20,208 nucleotides of DNA from JBBAFS01 sp041655255 (GTDB taxonomy: Bacteria > Spirochaetota > Spirochaetia > Sphaerochaetales > Sphaerochaetaceae), in assembly GCA_041655255.1 (NCBI GenBank), contig JBBAFS010000026.1, positions 1-20,208 on the forward strand, given 5' to 3'. Numbering within the stretch: the first letter of the stretch is position 1; each line of letters starts with the position of its first letter. The notes beneath the pieces are model-generated. The model saw nothing but the letters and a program-made list of their open reading frames with translations, was not told the DNA's origin and did no database searches. This document shows, in pieces, positions 1 to 8,500 of the stretch. A program made the translations under genes and the position numbers.

Positions 1-1
1 C

Positions 2-898
2 CGTTTAACTGATGATGGCAGAGTCGATGAAGTTACCTACGACTTGGCCGAAAAGCGCCTTTCTCACATTGATGGTGGTATTGTCATTCCAGGTTTCTAT
101 GGGACAGGACCAGATAATAATGTAAAAACATTTAGTCGAGGTGGTTCAGACATCTCAGGAGCTATTGCAGCTCGCTCTATTGGAGCAAGTAAGTATGAGA
201 ACTGGACCGATGTCTCAGGTATCTTTATCGCTGATCCTCGTATTGCAAAAAATGCAGGACCCATGGATCATATGACCTACAAAGAGATTCGTGAGTTAGC
301 AACCATTGGAGCGAGTGTCTTCCACGAAGATGCTATTGCCCCAGTTCGTAGTGTTGGTGTCCCTATTAATGTGAAAAACACCAATGACCCTAGTGCTAAA
401 GGGACTATGATTACTCCAACTCGAGATACTACAATCGATCCTATTGTTGGGGTATCTGGTGAAAAACCGTATCGAAGTATTACTGTCGATGCATTCATGT
501 TAAAACGTTACCCAGAGAAGCTCAAAGCTATTGAAGGTGCATTACAACAACATGAACTCAAAGTCGATCTTACTGTTGATGCTTTTGATACCGTCGTCTA
601 CTACGTACGAACAGAGATTGAAGATGATCAGGCAAAAGCCTTAGAAGAGACTCTCTTAAAAAGCTTAGATGTCGATAGTGTCACTATCAGTGCTCAAAGA
701 GCATTAATTGGCATTGTAGGAGAGGGGATTAAAGCTGAGAAAAAACTTCTCTCTTCAGTAACCAACCTCCTTAATTCAAAAGGTATCGACTTTGAGATCG
801 TAGGACAACTTCTTCCAGTAAAGAGTCTCATTAGTGTTCCTTTAGAGAACTACAAAGATGCCCTTAATGCATTAGTTGATCTCATTATTGGAGCATAA
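2..898 (+). CDS. Aspartate kinase, C-terminal part (5' end outside window)
   Basis: The reading frame is open from base 2, so this is the 3' part of a longer gene; a TTG near base 44 is an internal Leu codon, not a start. The product phosphorylates L-aspartate in the cytoplasm, the first step towards lysine, threonine, methionine and diaminopimelate. Visible kinase features are the FSRGGSD substrate/nucleotide segment and the TDVSGIFIADPR stretch, which match the family's RGGSDxxA and TDVDGxxTADPR motifs. After about residue 155 of the visible part come two ACT-like regulatory modules (around SITVDAFMLKRYPEKL and RALIGIVGEGIKAEKK), so allosteric control by an end-product amino acid is likely, though the effector cannot be told. 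The frame ends at the C-terminus of the second ACT module, so it is a monofunctional kinase with no fused homoserine dehydrogenase. A strong terminator follows directly. Confidence 0.93.
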   Translation, partial: RLTDDGRVDEVTYDLAEKRLSHIDGGIVIPGFYGTGPDNNVKTFSRGGSDISGAIAARSIGASKYENWTDVSGIFIADPRIAKNAGPMDHMTYKEIRELATIGASVFHEDAIAPVRSVGVPINVKNTNDPSAKGTMITPTRDTTIDPIVGVSGEKPYRSITVDAFMLKRYPEKLKAIEGALQQHELKVDLTVDAFDTVVYYVRTEIEDDQAKALEETLLKSLDVDSVTISAQRALIGIVGEGIKAEKKLLSSVTNLLNSKGIDFEIVGQLLPVKSLISVPLENYKDALNALVDLIIGA

Positions 899-919
899 GT
901 GGTAAAACCACTAAATAAG

Positions 920-942
920 AGGCCGCTTCTAGCGGCCTTTTT
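920..942 (+). terminator. Rho-independent terminator after aspartate kinase
   Basis: A perfect 8-bp stem (920-927 with 931-938, AGGCCGCT/AGCGGCCT) with a TCT loop runs into a T tract at 938-942. It lies 22 nt after the aspartate kinase stop and separates that gene from the next operon. Confidence 0.92.
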
Positions 943-945
943 CTC

Positions 946-974
946 TGTACATCACCCACAAATTTAGCTATGAT
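946..974 (+). promoter_or_regulatory. Candidate sigma70 promoter for the DHOD-like operon
   Basis: TGTACA (946-951, 4/6) and TATGAT (969-974, 5/6) are separated by exactly 17 bp and lie between the upstream terminator and the next start codon. The predicted start near 981 would give an 11-nt leader that still holds the whole ribosome binding site (GGAGGA, 982-987). Confidence 0.55.
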
Positions 975-991
975 GAGTCGTGGAGGAACTT

Positions 992-1978
992 ATGAGTCGA
1001 TTAAAAACAACATACTGTAACCTAGAATTGAAAAATCCAATTATTGTTGGTAGTAGCCCTTTGACCTCTTCTTTGGATAGACTGAAAAAATGTGAAGATA
1101 GTGGAGCAGGGGCAGTAGTTGTAAAGTCGATATTCGAAGAACAAATTGATTTTGATTCTGCTCAAATGATGAAAGAGAGTGAAGGATTTATCGCCCATAC
1201 CGATGGGGTCGATTTTCTCTCAGAGATCTCAAAAAATCACTACATTGATGCCTATCTTGAGACGATTGATCAGGCCTCTTCTTCATTAGAAATTCCTGTG
1301 ATTGCCTCCATTAACTGTAAACACATGGGGTCTTGGATCGACTATGTTGACCGTTTTAGCGAAAGTGGAGCCGATGCGTTAGAGCTTAATTATTATATCC
1401 TCCCATCAGATTTCTCTCGTACAGCGAGTGATATCGAAGAGGAATATATGAGTGTAGTGCAAGAGGTGAAAAATCGGACAACTATTCCTCTCTCAATTAA
1501 GATGGGATCACATTTCACCGCTTTAGCACATGTTATTAAACAATTTGATGAGATGGGAGTAGAAGCATTAGTTTTATTTAACCGTTTTTACCAACCCGAT
1601 ATCGACATTAAAAAATTAACAACTAAAAGTTCAGTCGTGTTAAGTAACCCGGCAGATTATGCTGAAGCTATGCAGTGGACAGCACTATTATCGGCCTACC
1701 TCAATGCAGATATCTGTGCATCGACCGGTATTCATAGTGGGGATACCCTCATAAAAATGTTATTAGCAGGTGCCAAAGCAGTTCAAATTGTCTCTCCTAT
1801 TATGAAAGGGGGACACAAAGTCATCGAACAGATGAACAATGAATTACTCACTTGGATGGATAGTCACGAGTTTAACGACTTTGTCGATTTTAGAGGGAAG
1901 TTAGCTCATAAGAGAATGGATGATCCGACCCAGTGGGAGCGTGCTCAGTATATGAAGTCTCTGAACGTGGAGTTTTAA
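992..1978 (+). CDS. Dihydroorotate dehydrogenase-like flavoprotein
   Basis: This 328-residue TIM-barrel protein belongs to the DHOD-like family annotated in many anaerobes next to, but distinct from, true PyrD. The start is the ATG at 992, which has GGAGGA five bases upstream; a GTG at 980 lies upstream of that site and is not used. Visible blocks fit an FMN-binding barrel: AGAVVVKSIFEEQI near the N-terminus, IPVIASINC, ADALELNYYILPSD, IPLSIKMG and a C-terminal GIHSGDTLIKMLLAGAKAVQI phosphate-binding region. The NxSCPN-type loop that carries the catalytic Cys of class 1 DHODs appears here as LNYYILPS, without Cys, so dihydroorotate may not be the substrate. The acyltransferase gene starts 3 nt after its stop, so the two are co-transcribed. 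The real reaction is unknown. Confidence 0.85.
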   Translation: MSRLKTTYCNLELKNPIIVGSSPLTSSLDRLKKCEDSGAGAVVVKSIFEEQIDFDSAQMMKESEGFIAHTDGVDFLSEISKNHYIDAYLETIDQASSSLEIPVIASINCKHMGSWIDYVDRFSESGADALELNYYILPSDFSRTASDIEEEYMSVVQEVKNRTTIPLSIKMGSHFTALAHVIKQFDEMGVEALVLFNRFYQPDIDIKKLTTKSSVVLSNPADYAEAMQWTALLSAYLNADICASTGIHSGDTLIKMLLAGAKAVQIVSPIMKGGHKVIEQMNNELLTWMDSHEFNDFVDFRGKLAHKRMDDPTQWERAQYMKSLNVEF

Positions 1979-1981
1979 TTA

Positions 1982-3130
1982 ATGGATAAATCGAAGTATC
2001 GTGATATCGCCCCCTACGAAGGGCAAGATATTATCGATGCTGTCAATAGAATTAAAGCCTATCCTCAATTTTTAGATAATCTTGCTGAAGTTATTTATGC
2101 TGGAAACTTCTTAAAAACGAAGTGGAAGAGCATGAAGATGAAAGAGGTGATTCCACCACTATTGGACCAAGTACGCACGTACGATGATTTTCAGCGCCTT
2201 ATTACTGCAGGGGTCTTTTTACCCATTATTGAGGGAAACTCAATTAATGAATTTACCTTCAGTGGACATGAGAATCTCGATCCGAACACCCCCTATCTCT
2301 ATATCAGTAACCACCGAGATATTGTTCTCGATTGTGCACTGTTAGATTATGCTTTATTAAAATTAGATTACCCAATATGTGAAATGGCTATTGGTGATAA
2401 CCTTTTAGTAAACCAATTTACTACTGATATGTTTAAACTCAATGGGGGAGTGACAGTAAAACGAAATCTCTCAATGAGAGATCAGTATGTAGAATCTCTT
2501 AGACTTTCACGCTACTTTGTGGAATTAATTACTAAAGCAAAGAAATCGATCTGGGTGGCTCAAAAAAGTGGACGAGCAAAAGATGGCATCGACTTAACTA
2601 ACTCTGCAATCATTAAAATGCTATACCTCTCCTACAAACAATCGAAGATGAGTTTTAGCGATTTAATGAATAAGATGAATATCATGCCAGTGGCTATTAG
2701 TTACCAATATGACCCCAACGATATCAATAAGGGGCGTGAAGAGGTCTCTAAAAAACTCCACGGAACGTATGAGAAAAAGAAATATGAAGATGTGGTTCAT
2801 ATGCTTCGTGGGATACGTCGTTACAAAGGAAATATTCACATCTCCTTTGGTAAAAAGTTAGAAGGGGAGTTTACTGACCCTCAACACGTTGCATCTATCA
2901 TTGATCAACAAATTCACACTAACTACCGATTGTGGGACACAAACTACTTTGCCTACGATACCATCCACAACACCAACCGTTTTGAGAAAGAGTATGAATC
3001 TCTTCACACAAAAAAATTCCTCCATCGATACAAAGGTCTCTCAGACGATCTTACCAAAACAGTACTTTTATCATATGCTAATCCAGTGACGATGCACCTG
3101 AAGGCTCTTGGAGAAGAGGGTGAAAACTAA
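1982..3130 (+). CDS. Lysophospholipid / 1-acylglycerol-3-phosphate acyltransferase family protein
   Basis: This 382-residue protein has the PlsC-type acyltransferase core and probably transfers fatty acyl groups to a lysophospholipid or related acceptor at the inner membrane. The block I motif is SNHRDIVLD (His111, Asp117); the substrate and acyl-donor blocks are GGVTVKRNLS and IWVAQKSGRAKDGID (about residues 154-206), the latter corresponding to the EGxR block. The first block reads H-X5-D to the conserved Asp, one residue longer than the classic H-X4-D. The protein is longer than typical PlsC (about 240 residues), with an 85-residue N-terminal and a long C-terminal extension. It has no obvious transmembrane segment. 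It sits 3 nt after the DHOD-like gene, and its last codons overlap the start of the lipoprotein gene, so the three genes form one operon. The family assignment is firm; the acceptor is unknown. Confidence 0.82.
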   Translation: MDKSKYRDIAPYEGQDIIDAVNRIKAYPQFLDNLAEVIYAGNFLKTKWKSMKMKEVIPPLLDQVRTYDDFQRLITAGVFLPIIEGNSINEFTFSGHENLDPNTPYLYISNHRDIVLDCALLDYALLKLDYPICEMAIGDNLLVNQFTTDMFKLNGGVTVKRNLSMRDQYVESLRLSRYFVELITKAKKSIWVAQKSGRAKDGIDLTNSAIIKMLYLSYKQSKMSFSDLMNKMNIMPVAISYQYDPNDINKGREEVSKKLHGTYEKKKYEDVVHMLRGIRRYKGNIHISFGKKLEGEFTDPQHVASIIDQQIHTNYRLWDTNYFAYDTIHNTNRFEKEYESLHTKKFLHRYKGLSDDLTKTVLLSYANPVTMHLKALGEEGEN

Positions 3131-3737
3131 AGCCTCTTATCTTTTTTTCTTTGTCATACTCATTACGACTCTTTTATTTCATTCATGCTCTCGTGAAAGC
3201 CTTGAACTTCAAGATGCCCAGCTTTTTCAAAGTATTGTCCTCTCTCTCTCTCCTCAGAAAGAGTTATACCTCAGTGATGCATTAGTGTTATTACTACAAG
3301 ATCAATCTCTCAGTGAAGGGAAAAATTACGAAGTACACCTCGCTTCCCCTACTGGAAAGTACACATGGAAGAAACATCTCTCAGTAGTTGAGATAGGATC
3401 AAGACGCTCTTTAATTGCCCTAGATCTTTTGTACCCGCCTGAGGTGGAAGCAGAAAGCGGAGAGTATGAGATCACGTTGTATAGTGAAGATGGGCAAAAA
3501 GTACATCTCGTTTCTCACTACTTGCCAAATACGAAGGTAGTTCAACACTTAGTTGACCAATACCATCAAAGCTCTTTGTCTGAGGTGATTGATCAATTCT
3601 CTTTTACAAAACAAGTGTACAACAAGGATGGGGTTTTAGTAGATGAGAAAGAGAGTAGTGAAGCAGAACTTATCATCCAGCGCTACTTTGATCGTCCTAG
3701 TGGCATCTTATACGTCATACGCAATCGCCTTATATAA
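3120..3737 (+). CDS. Probable lipoprotein of unknown function
   Basis: I do not recognise this 205-residue protein. Starting at the GTG at 3120, which overlaps the end of the acyltransferase gene and has GGAGAAGAGG just upstream, it begins with Lys residues, a hydrophobic stretch (about residues 7-20) and Cys23 after LLFHS. This is a loose lipobox of the kind seen in spirochaetes, so the mature protein is probably lipid-anchored in the cell envelope. A TTG at 3108 is possible but would place extra charged residues in front. The rest is soluble with many beta-prone segments (for example NYEVHLASPTGKYTW and GEYEITLYSEDG), reminiscent of a small immunoglobulin-like fold, but no named domain is evident. 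It is the last gene of its operon and overlaps the 3' end of mutL by 8 bp on the opposite strand. Confidence 0.7.
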   Translation: MKTKASYLFFFVILITTLLFHSCSRESLELQDAQLFQSIVLSLSPQKELYLSDALVLLLQDQSLSEGKNYEVHLASPTGKYTWKKHLSVVEIGSRRSLIALDLLYPPEVEAESGEYEITLYSEDGQKVHLVSHYLPNTKVVQHLVDQYHQSSLSEVIDQFSFTKQVYNKDGVLVDEKESSEAELIIQRYFDRPSGILYVIRNRLI

Positions 3738-5460
3738 TGCGACCAACACTCTGATACAACTGCTCTTTGGTAATCTCAATAACAAATACCCGTCCATGGG
3801 GACACACTGGATTCTCTAAATCAAAGACTTGTTGAATTAACGCCTCAGCTGTATACATATCTACTGCATCACCTGCTTTTACAGCTGCTCGACATGCAAT
3901 AGTGGAGTAGAGTCGCTTCTCTAACTCTTGAGGATCAGTAGCACTAAAAGAGGTGATAAAGGCAATTACATCTTTTTCAATCGACTTCCATAGCGATGGA
4001 ATCGTTGTGAGTTCCCACCTCAAGTCGCCCTTCTTTTTAAGAGTTAACCCGTAGGTAGCATACTTTTCAGAATTGTGGAGTAAAAATTGATCAATTGAGT
4101 ACTCTACCTCAAATTCAATGGGGAGCATGAGATGTTGAACTCCCTTATCACTCCGAATTTGATCGTATAATAAGCGCTCATGAGCTGCATGTTGATCTAT
4201 GAGGTACAATGAATCATCTTTTTCTACTAACAAAAAGAGGGTAAAGAGTTGCCCTATATAATGAAAGTTATAAGAACTACGAGTGTGTGGTTCTTCTTGT
4301 TTTTGTTGTAATACCTCTTTTGCCCGTTCAAACCACGAATCATCGCTAGGACGATTGTAAGTGCGTGGTGCAGGGGAGAAAAGTGTGTCGTAAGTAGAAG
4401 TCCCTTTGGGAGTATAGTACAACTCTTGTTGTGGTGAGCTAGAAGGACTCTTTAGTGAGACATGTGCTAATTGTTGAGGTAGTTGTTTACGCAAAGTGGA
4501 AGTGACGCTGTGATGGATCTCAGCGAGGTTACGAATCTTTGCTTCTCGTTTAGCTGGGTGGATATTAAAATCAACTAATTCAGGATCAACTGTTATAAAG
4601 AGATACGAGTAGGGGAATGCCCCTCCAGGAAGCAGTTCTTTGTAGCCATAACTTGCAGCTTGTACTAAAGCATACTCATCAATGGCCCTCTTATTGACAT
4701 AGACTCTTATGTGGCTACGATCATTACGGTATGATGCCCCACTGGTGGTAATAGCGACAAAACTAAAACGTGCACCCTCATCACTTATTTCAATCATGTC
4801 AGTTGGAGTTACTCGTTTATCAGTCGAGAGAGAAGAGATAACTCTTTGATGTAAAGATGAAGGTTCAAAAGAGAGCGTAAGGCGGTTTTCATCATATAAC
4901 TTAAAACTAATGTCTGGAAATGCTAAAGCTTTTTCAATAAAGACATTTTTACACATAGTATACTCAGTAGAGTTTCGTTTTAAAAACATCTTACGAGCAG
5001 GAACATACATAAACAAATCTTCAACATCGACCCGAGTTCCCTTTAAAGGACCACCGGGGGATATCTTACCTACAGATGAGTTATCAACCACGATAGTTGT
5101 TGCTTCATCTCCCTCTTTTTTTGAGGCAATGGTTACTTTAGCTGCTGCTGCGATACTGTATAAAGCTTCACCTCTGAAGCCCATAGAAGTGAGATTATAT
5201 AAATCCTCTAAAGTAGATACTTTACTTGTTGCATGCGATTGGCATACTAATGCTAATTCATCAGATGCGATACCACTCCCGTTATCAATCACAGTAATAC
5301 GAGAGGTCCCACCATCGACTAAAATAACACTTATTTCAGTAGCACCACTATCAAGAGCGTTATCCAAAAGCTCCCGAACGACACTTGCTGGACGCTCAAT
5401 AACTTCTCCGGCTGCAATTCGTTGAGCTACTAACGAATCTAATATAGCTATTTTGCTCAT
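3730..5460 (-). CDS. mutL: DNA mismatch repair protein MutL (endonuclease type)
   Basis: MutL couples mismatch recognition by MutS to strand removal in the cytoplasm. The 576-residue form starting at ATG 5460 (MSKIAILDSLVAQRIAAGEV) matches the family N-terminus; an in-frame ATG at 5475 adds five residues but abuts a terminator T tract. The GHKL ATPase shows catalytic Glu30 and Asn34 (ELLDNALDSG), DNGSGI at 59-64 and GFRGEAL at 94-100. The transducer domain follows (FNIHPAKREAKI), then a linker of about 60 residues, then the dimerisation/endonuclease domain from about residue 400. Here DQHAAHERLLYD (422-433) matches the DQHA(X)2E(X)4E nuclease motif except that the last Glu is Asp. ACRAAVKAGD and CPHGR, parts of the metal site, are also present. 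Such MutLs nick DNA themselves and are typical of bacteria lacking MutH. The gene follows the large envelope gene but is separated from it by a terminator. Confidence 0.95.
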   Translation of the reverse strand: MSKIAILDSLVAQRIAAGEVIERPASVVRELLDNALDSGATEISVILVDGGTSRITVIDNGSGIASDELALVCQSHATSKVSTLEDLYNLTSMGFRGEALYSIAAAAKVTIASKKEGDEATTIVVDNSSVGKISPGGPLKGTRVDVEDLFMYVPARKMFLKRNSTEYTMCKNVFIEKALAFPDISFKLYDENRLTLSFEPSSLHQRVISSLSTDKRVTPTDMIEISDEGARFSFVAITTSGASYRNDRSHIRVYVNKRAIDEYALVQAASYGYKELLPGGAFPYSYLFITVDPELVDFNIHPAKREAKIRNLAEIHHSVTSTLRKQLPQQLAHVSLKSPSSSPQQELYYTPKGTSTYDTLFSPAPRTYNRPSDDSWFERAKEVLQQKQEEPHTRSSYNFHYIGQLFTLFLLVEKDDSLYLIDQHAAHERLLYDQIRSDKGVQHLMLPIEFEVEYSIDQFLLHNSEKYATYGLTLKKKGDLRWELTTIPSLWKSIEKDVIAFITSFSATDPQELEKRLYSTIACRAAVKAGDAVDMYTAEALIQQVFDLENPVCPHGRVFVIEITKEQLYQSVGRII

Positions 5461-5475
5461 ACCGTAATCTACCAT

Positions 5476-5505
5476 AAAAAAGCCGCCCCTCTCCAGAGGG
5501 GCAGC
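5476..5505 (-). terminator. Strong terminator between the envelope-protein gene and mutL
   Basis: On the minus strand a 10-bp stem (plus positions 5496-5505 with 5482-5491, one G-U pair) with a TGGA loop is followed by six T residues (5481-5476). The first possible mutL ATG (5475) starts at the very next base, so the terminator and the mutL 5' end abut. Confidence 0.93.
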
Positions 5506-5525
5506 TTGTCATACGTATCAATCAG

Positions 5526-8500
5526 TTAAAATACCTTAATGGTAGCTCCAATGCTCACTAAGTGAGTTGAATCTTGTCCAGGTGAAGGTTTTTCACTGTT
5601 CCAGGATGGACTATCAGGACTAAAGAATTTTGCATTTGACAATCCTGCAGTAAGGGTAATAGGCCCTTGGGTGATACTTAGAGATCCACCAATTAAAGCA
5701 TGTTCTCCAAAGAAGAATGAACTGAGGTTATCAACAACTGAAGTATTTGAATCGATAAAATTAGTGATGCCACTGGCAAAACCATGTTTAGCAAAAGTGA
5801 CTGCAAAATCGAACCATTTCAAATCAGTAGTTGCTGCAATGCTGAAAAAATCATCACTTAAGTTAAACTTATACTCATCAGTCATACCAATGTTGTATGT
5901 TGTTGCTATATCGACTTTTTTACCAGTGTAGGAAAGGGAAGCTGCTGCACTGAGTCTCATATCACCCAATATTCCTCCTGTATGTCCATCAGAAAGGGTG
6001 TCTAAAAGATGATCAGAGCGTTCTCGACTAAACATTGGGTTAAACATCCCATAGGAGAGAGCGCCTTTTTGAGCAGCTAACGTGAAGTTACTACCAAAGG
6101 AGCCAAACTCCATATCAACACCGGCAGCGATAAGGTAGTTATCTAAGCGTTCAAAGAAGTTTCCATTCTCTCCTGTAAGTAAGTAGAGTTCAGCTTTATT
6201 ATCTTCAAATCCAACTAATGTTGAAACTGAAGCGTTTAAAGCAACACTATTGTTGCTTGTAGCAAACAGTGGAAGACGAACATCAACTGTAGGAATCATA
6301 TCAAAAGAGGGCTCGTCGCTTAACACTGCACTTGTAACAGCAGAAATACCAAATTCAGCTTGGTAGTTCTTTAATGCTCTGAATGCAAAACGTAGTCCAG
6401 CAAGTTGTGGATTTTTCACATCATTCACAAAGAAATCGGCATCAACGTGAGTACTTTTCAACGATGATGTTAATCCCAGAGCTTTGTATAAAGGAGCTTC
6501 TGAAGAGTCTACAAGGTTTTGAACCACTGGTCCCATACTGATGTGTTGTCCACTTTGTACATTAAGTTTAAAGGCACTGTCGTGATTACCAATGGTAATG
6601 TGATCAATTAAACCAAGAGCATCGGTAATCGTATCGTAGGTTGCTTGTGCTCCACTATAGGAGGAACCAAAGTCAAATTGGTCTTCAGGGAGTGTGATGT
6701 TATCTAAATCAAATACTAAAGAAGGACCAATTCCAATTGAGAAAGCAGAGTCTTTATAGACTCGGATAACAGGATTCACATAGTAGTAGTAGCTTGTATC
6801 AGTACCACCGATGGCAATATTACGCATGTATGCACTAGAAAGTGATCCCTCAAAGTTAATTCCTTTTGAAGTATCTTTCTTTTGTGTGAACACAGCACTA
6901 CTGTATGTAGGATCAGTTGCCTCACTAATTGCTTGTTTACCAACGGTCACGGTTGAATAAAGACTTAACTGAGGAGCATACGTTGAATCAACAGAAGTCA
7001 TAGCTAACTCTCCGCCAAGGGCAAAAAGACCATGACGATACGAAAGTGAGACAAATGGTTGTGCAACTGCCTTTCCATCTCCTGTTAAGAACGTTTTTAT
7101 TCCATCATACCACTCAGTCACTCCACCACTTACTGAAGCAAGATCTTTCACAGCGCTGATAAATCCAAAGCGTCTTAATCCAGCTTTTGCCTCTAAGTGT
7201 TTTCCAGTGTGGCCAACTTCTATACTAAACAAATCTCCCTCAACAGCAGCATCTGTTTGTAGCGGAACAATTGCTGCAAAGGATGAAGTTAATGGTAGAA
7301 CATAACTTGTTCTAAATGAGAACGAAGAGCCAACATATTCTGCTTCACCATACGCGGTGAACACCATCTCAGAGTTATCTAACAGTGGTTGAGCAGAGTA
7401 GTGGGTATTGTTAAATGCGTTAAAGGAGAGAAGACTCTCATCATCTCTTTGTTCAACATTTCCTGCAAAGCGGAAATTCCACGAGAGGGTACGAACATCC
7501 AAGCCAATAGTTGCTAAGAAGTTGGGGAACATGTCACTCACGTTATCAGAATCAGTATCTAAGAAATCTTTTACTGAGAAATCTGACATATTGAGTTTAG
7601 TTGCTAATTCACCAAATAAGGTGAAGCCCATCTTACGAGTATCGCTAATTTTCCAAGCAACATCTAAAGAGGGGTAGGCAATACCAGTGAAATCATCATC
7701 AAAGCTAAAGAGGGAGCCAACTCCTAATGTGAAAGCTCTTCCAAAGTCGATCGATACACGAGCAGCTCCAACTTGAGCTTCCCCGTCTCGGTAAGCTTGT
7801 AACTCAAGATCATCTAAAAAGAGTTCAACACCAACCGAACCCATCTTCATGGAGCTATATACACTTAAGTGCTCTTTTGGTGGGTTGAAACGGTTGATAA
7901 CACTTCTGAGACCAAAATTCATATCACTTGAGCGATCAATGTTGAGGTAGAAAGAAGAACCTGGAGTACCATATCGTACATAATCAACAAATCTGAAACT
8001 ATCAGCAACGATATCTAACATTTCATCACTATCGTAGGTGAAGTTGTTTACATCATAATTGTGATAATTAAACAAACTATATTCAGTTAAAAAGTATGCT
8101 TGCAAACCAAGTGAGAATTGCTTGTGATTGAAAAATGGTTTTACTGAAACACCAACAAGTGTATGTAAAGGAGTTTCTAAGCCTTGTTGTACAACACTTA
8201 AAGTAGTACTTACGCCCCAATCCATTGGAGGAGTAGCGACAGGAACATCTTCCCTGGTTGTAAGACCTTGTGAGCCCTTCACAGTAAGTCGTTCATCAAT
8301 TTCCTCTTCTGAGGCAACAACAATGTCTTTAGCCTCAGCATCTACCTTCTCTTCCTCAATGACTGTTAATGTTACTTGAGGAGGTTCAATTGGAGTAACT
8401 TTAGGCTCAACAACTGTTTCTTGAACTATCTCTTTTACTGGTTCGGGAGCAGAAGTAGTGAGTGCTACATATTGGCTCTCTTGTTGACGAATATATGCAG

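Noticed and set aside
4910..5425. Open frame of 171 codons on the plus strand
   Set aside because: It is antisense to the highly conserved ATPase domain of mutL and has no ribosome binding site or recognisable product.
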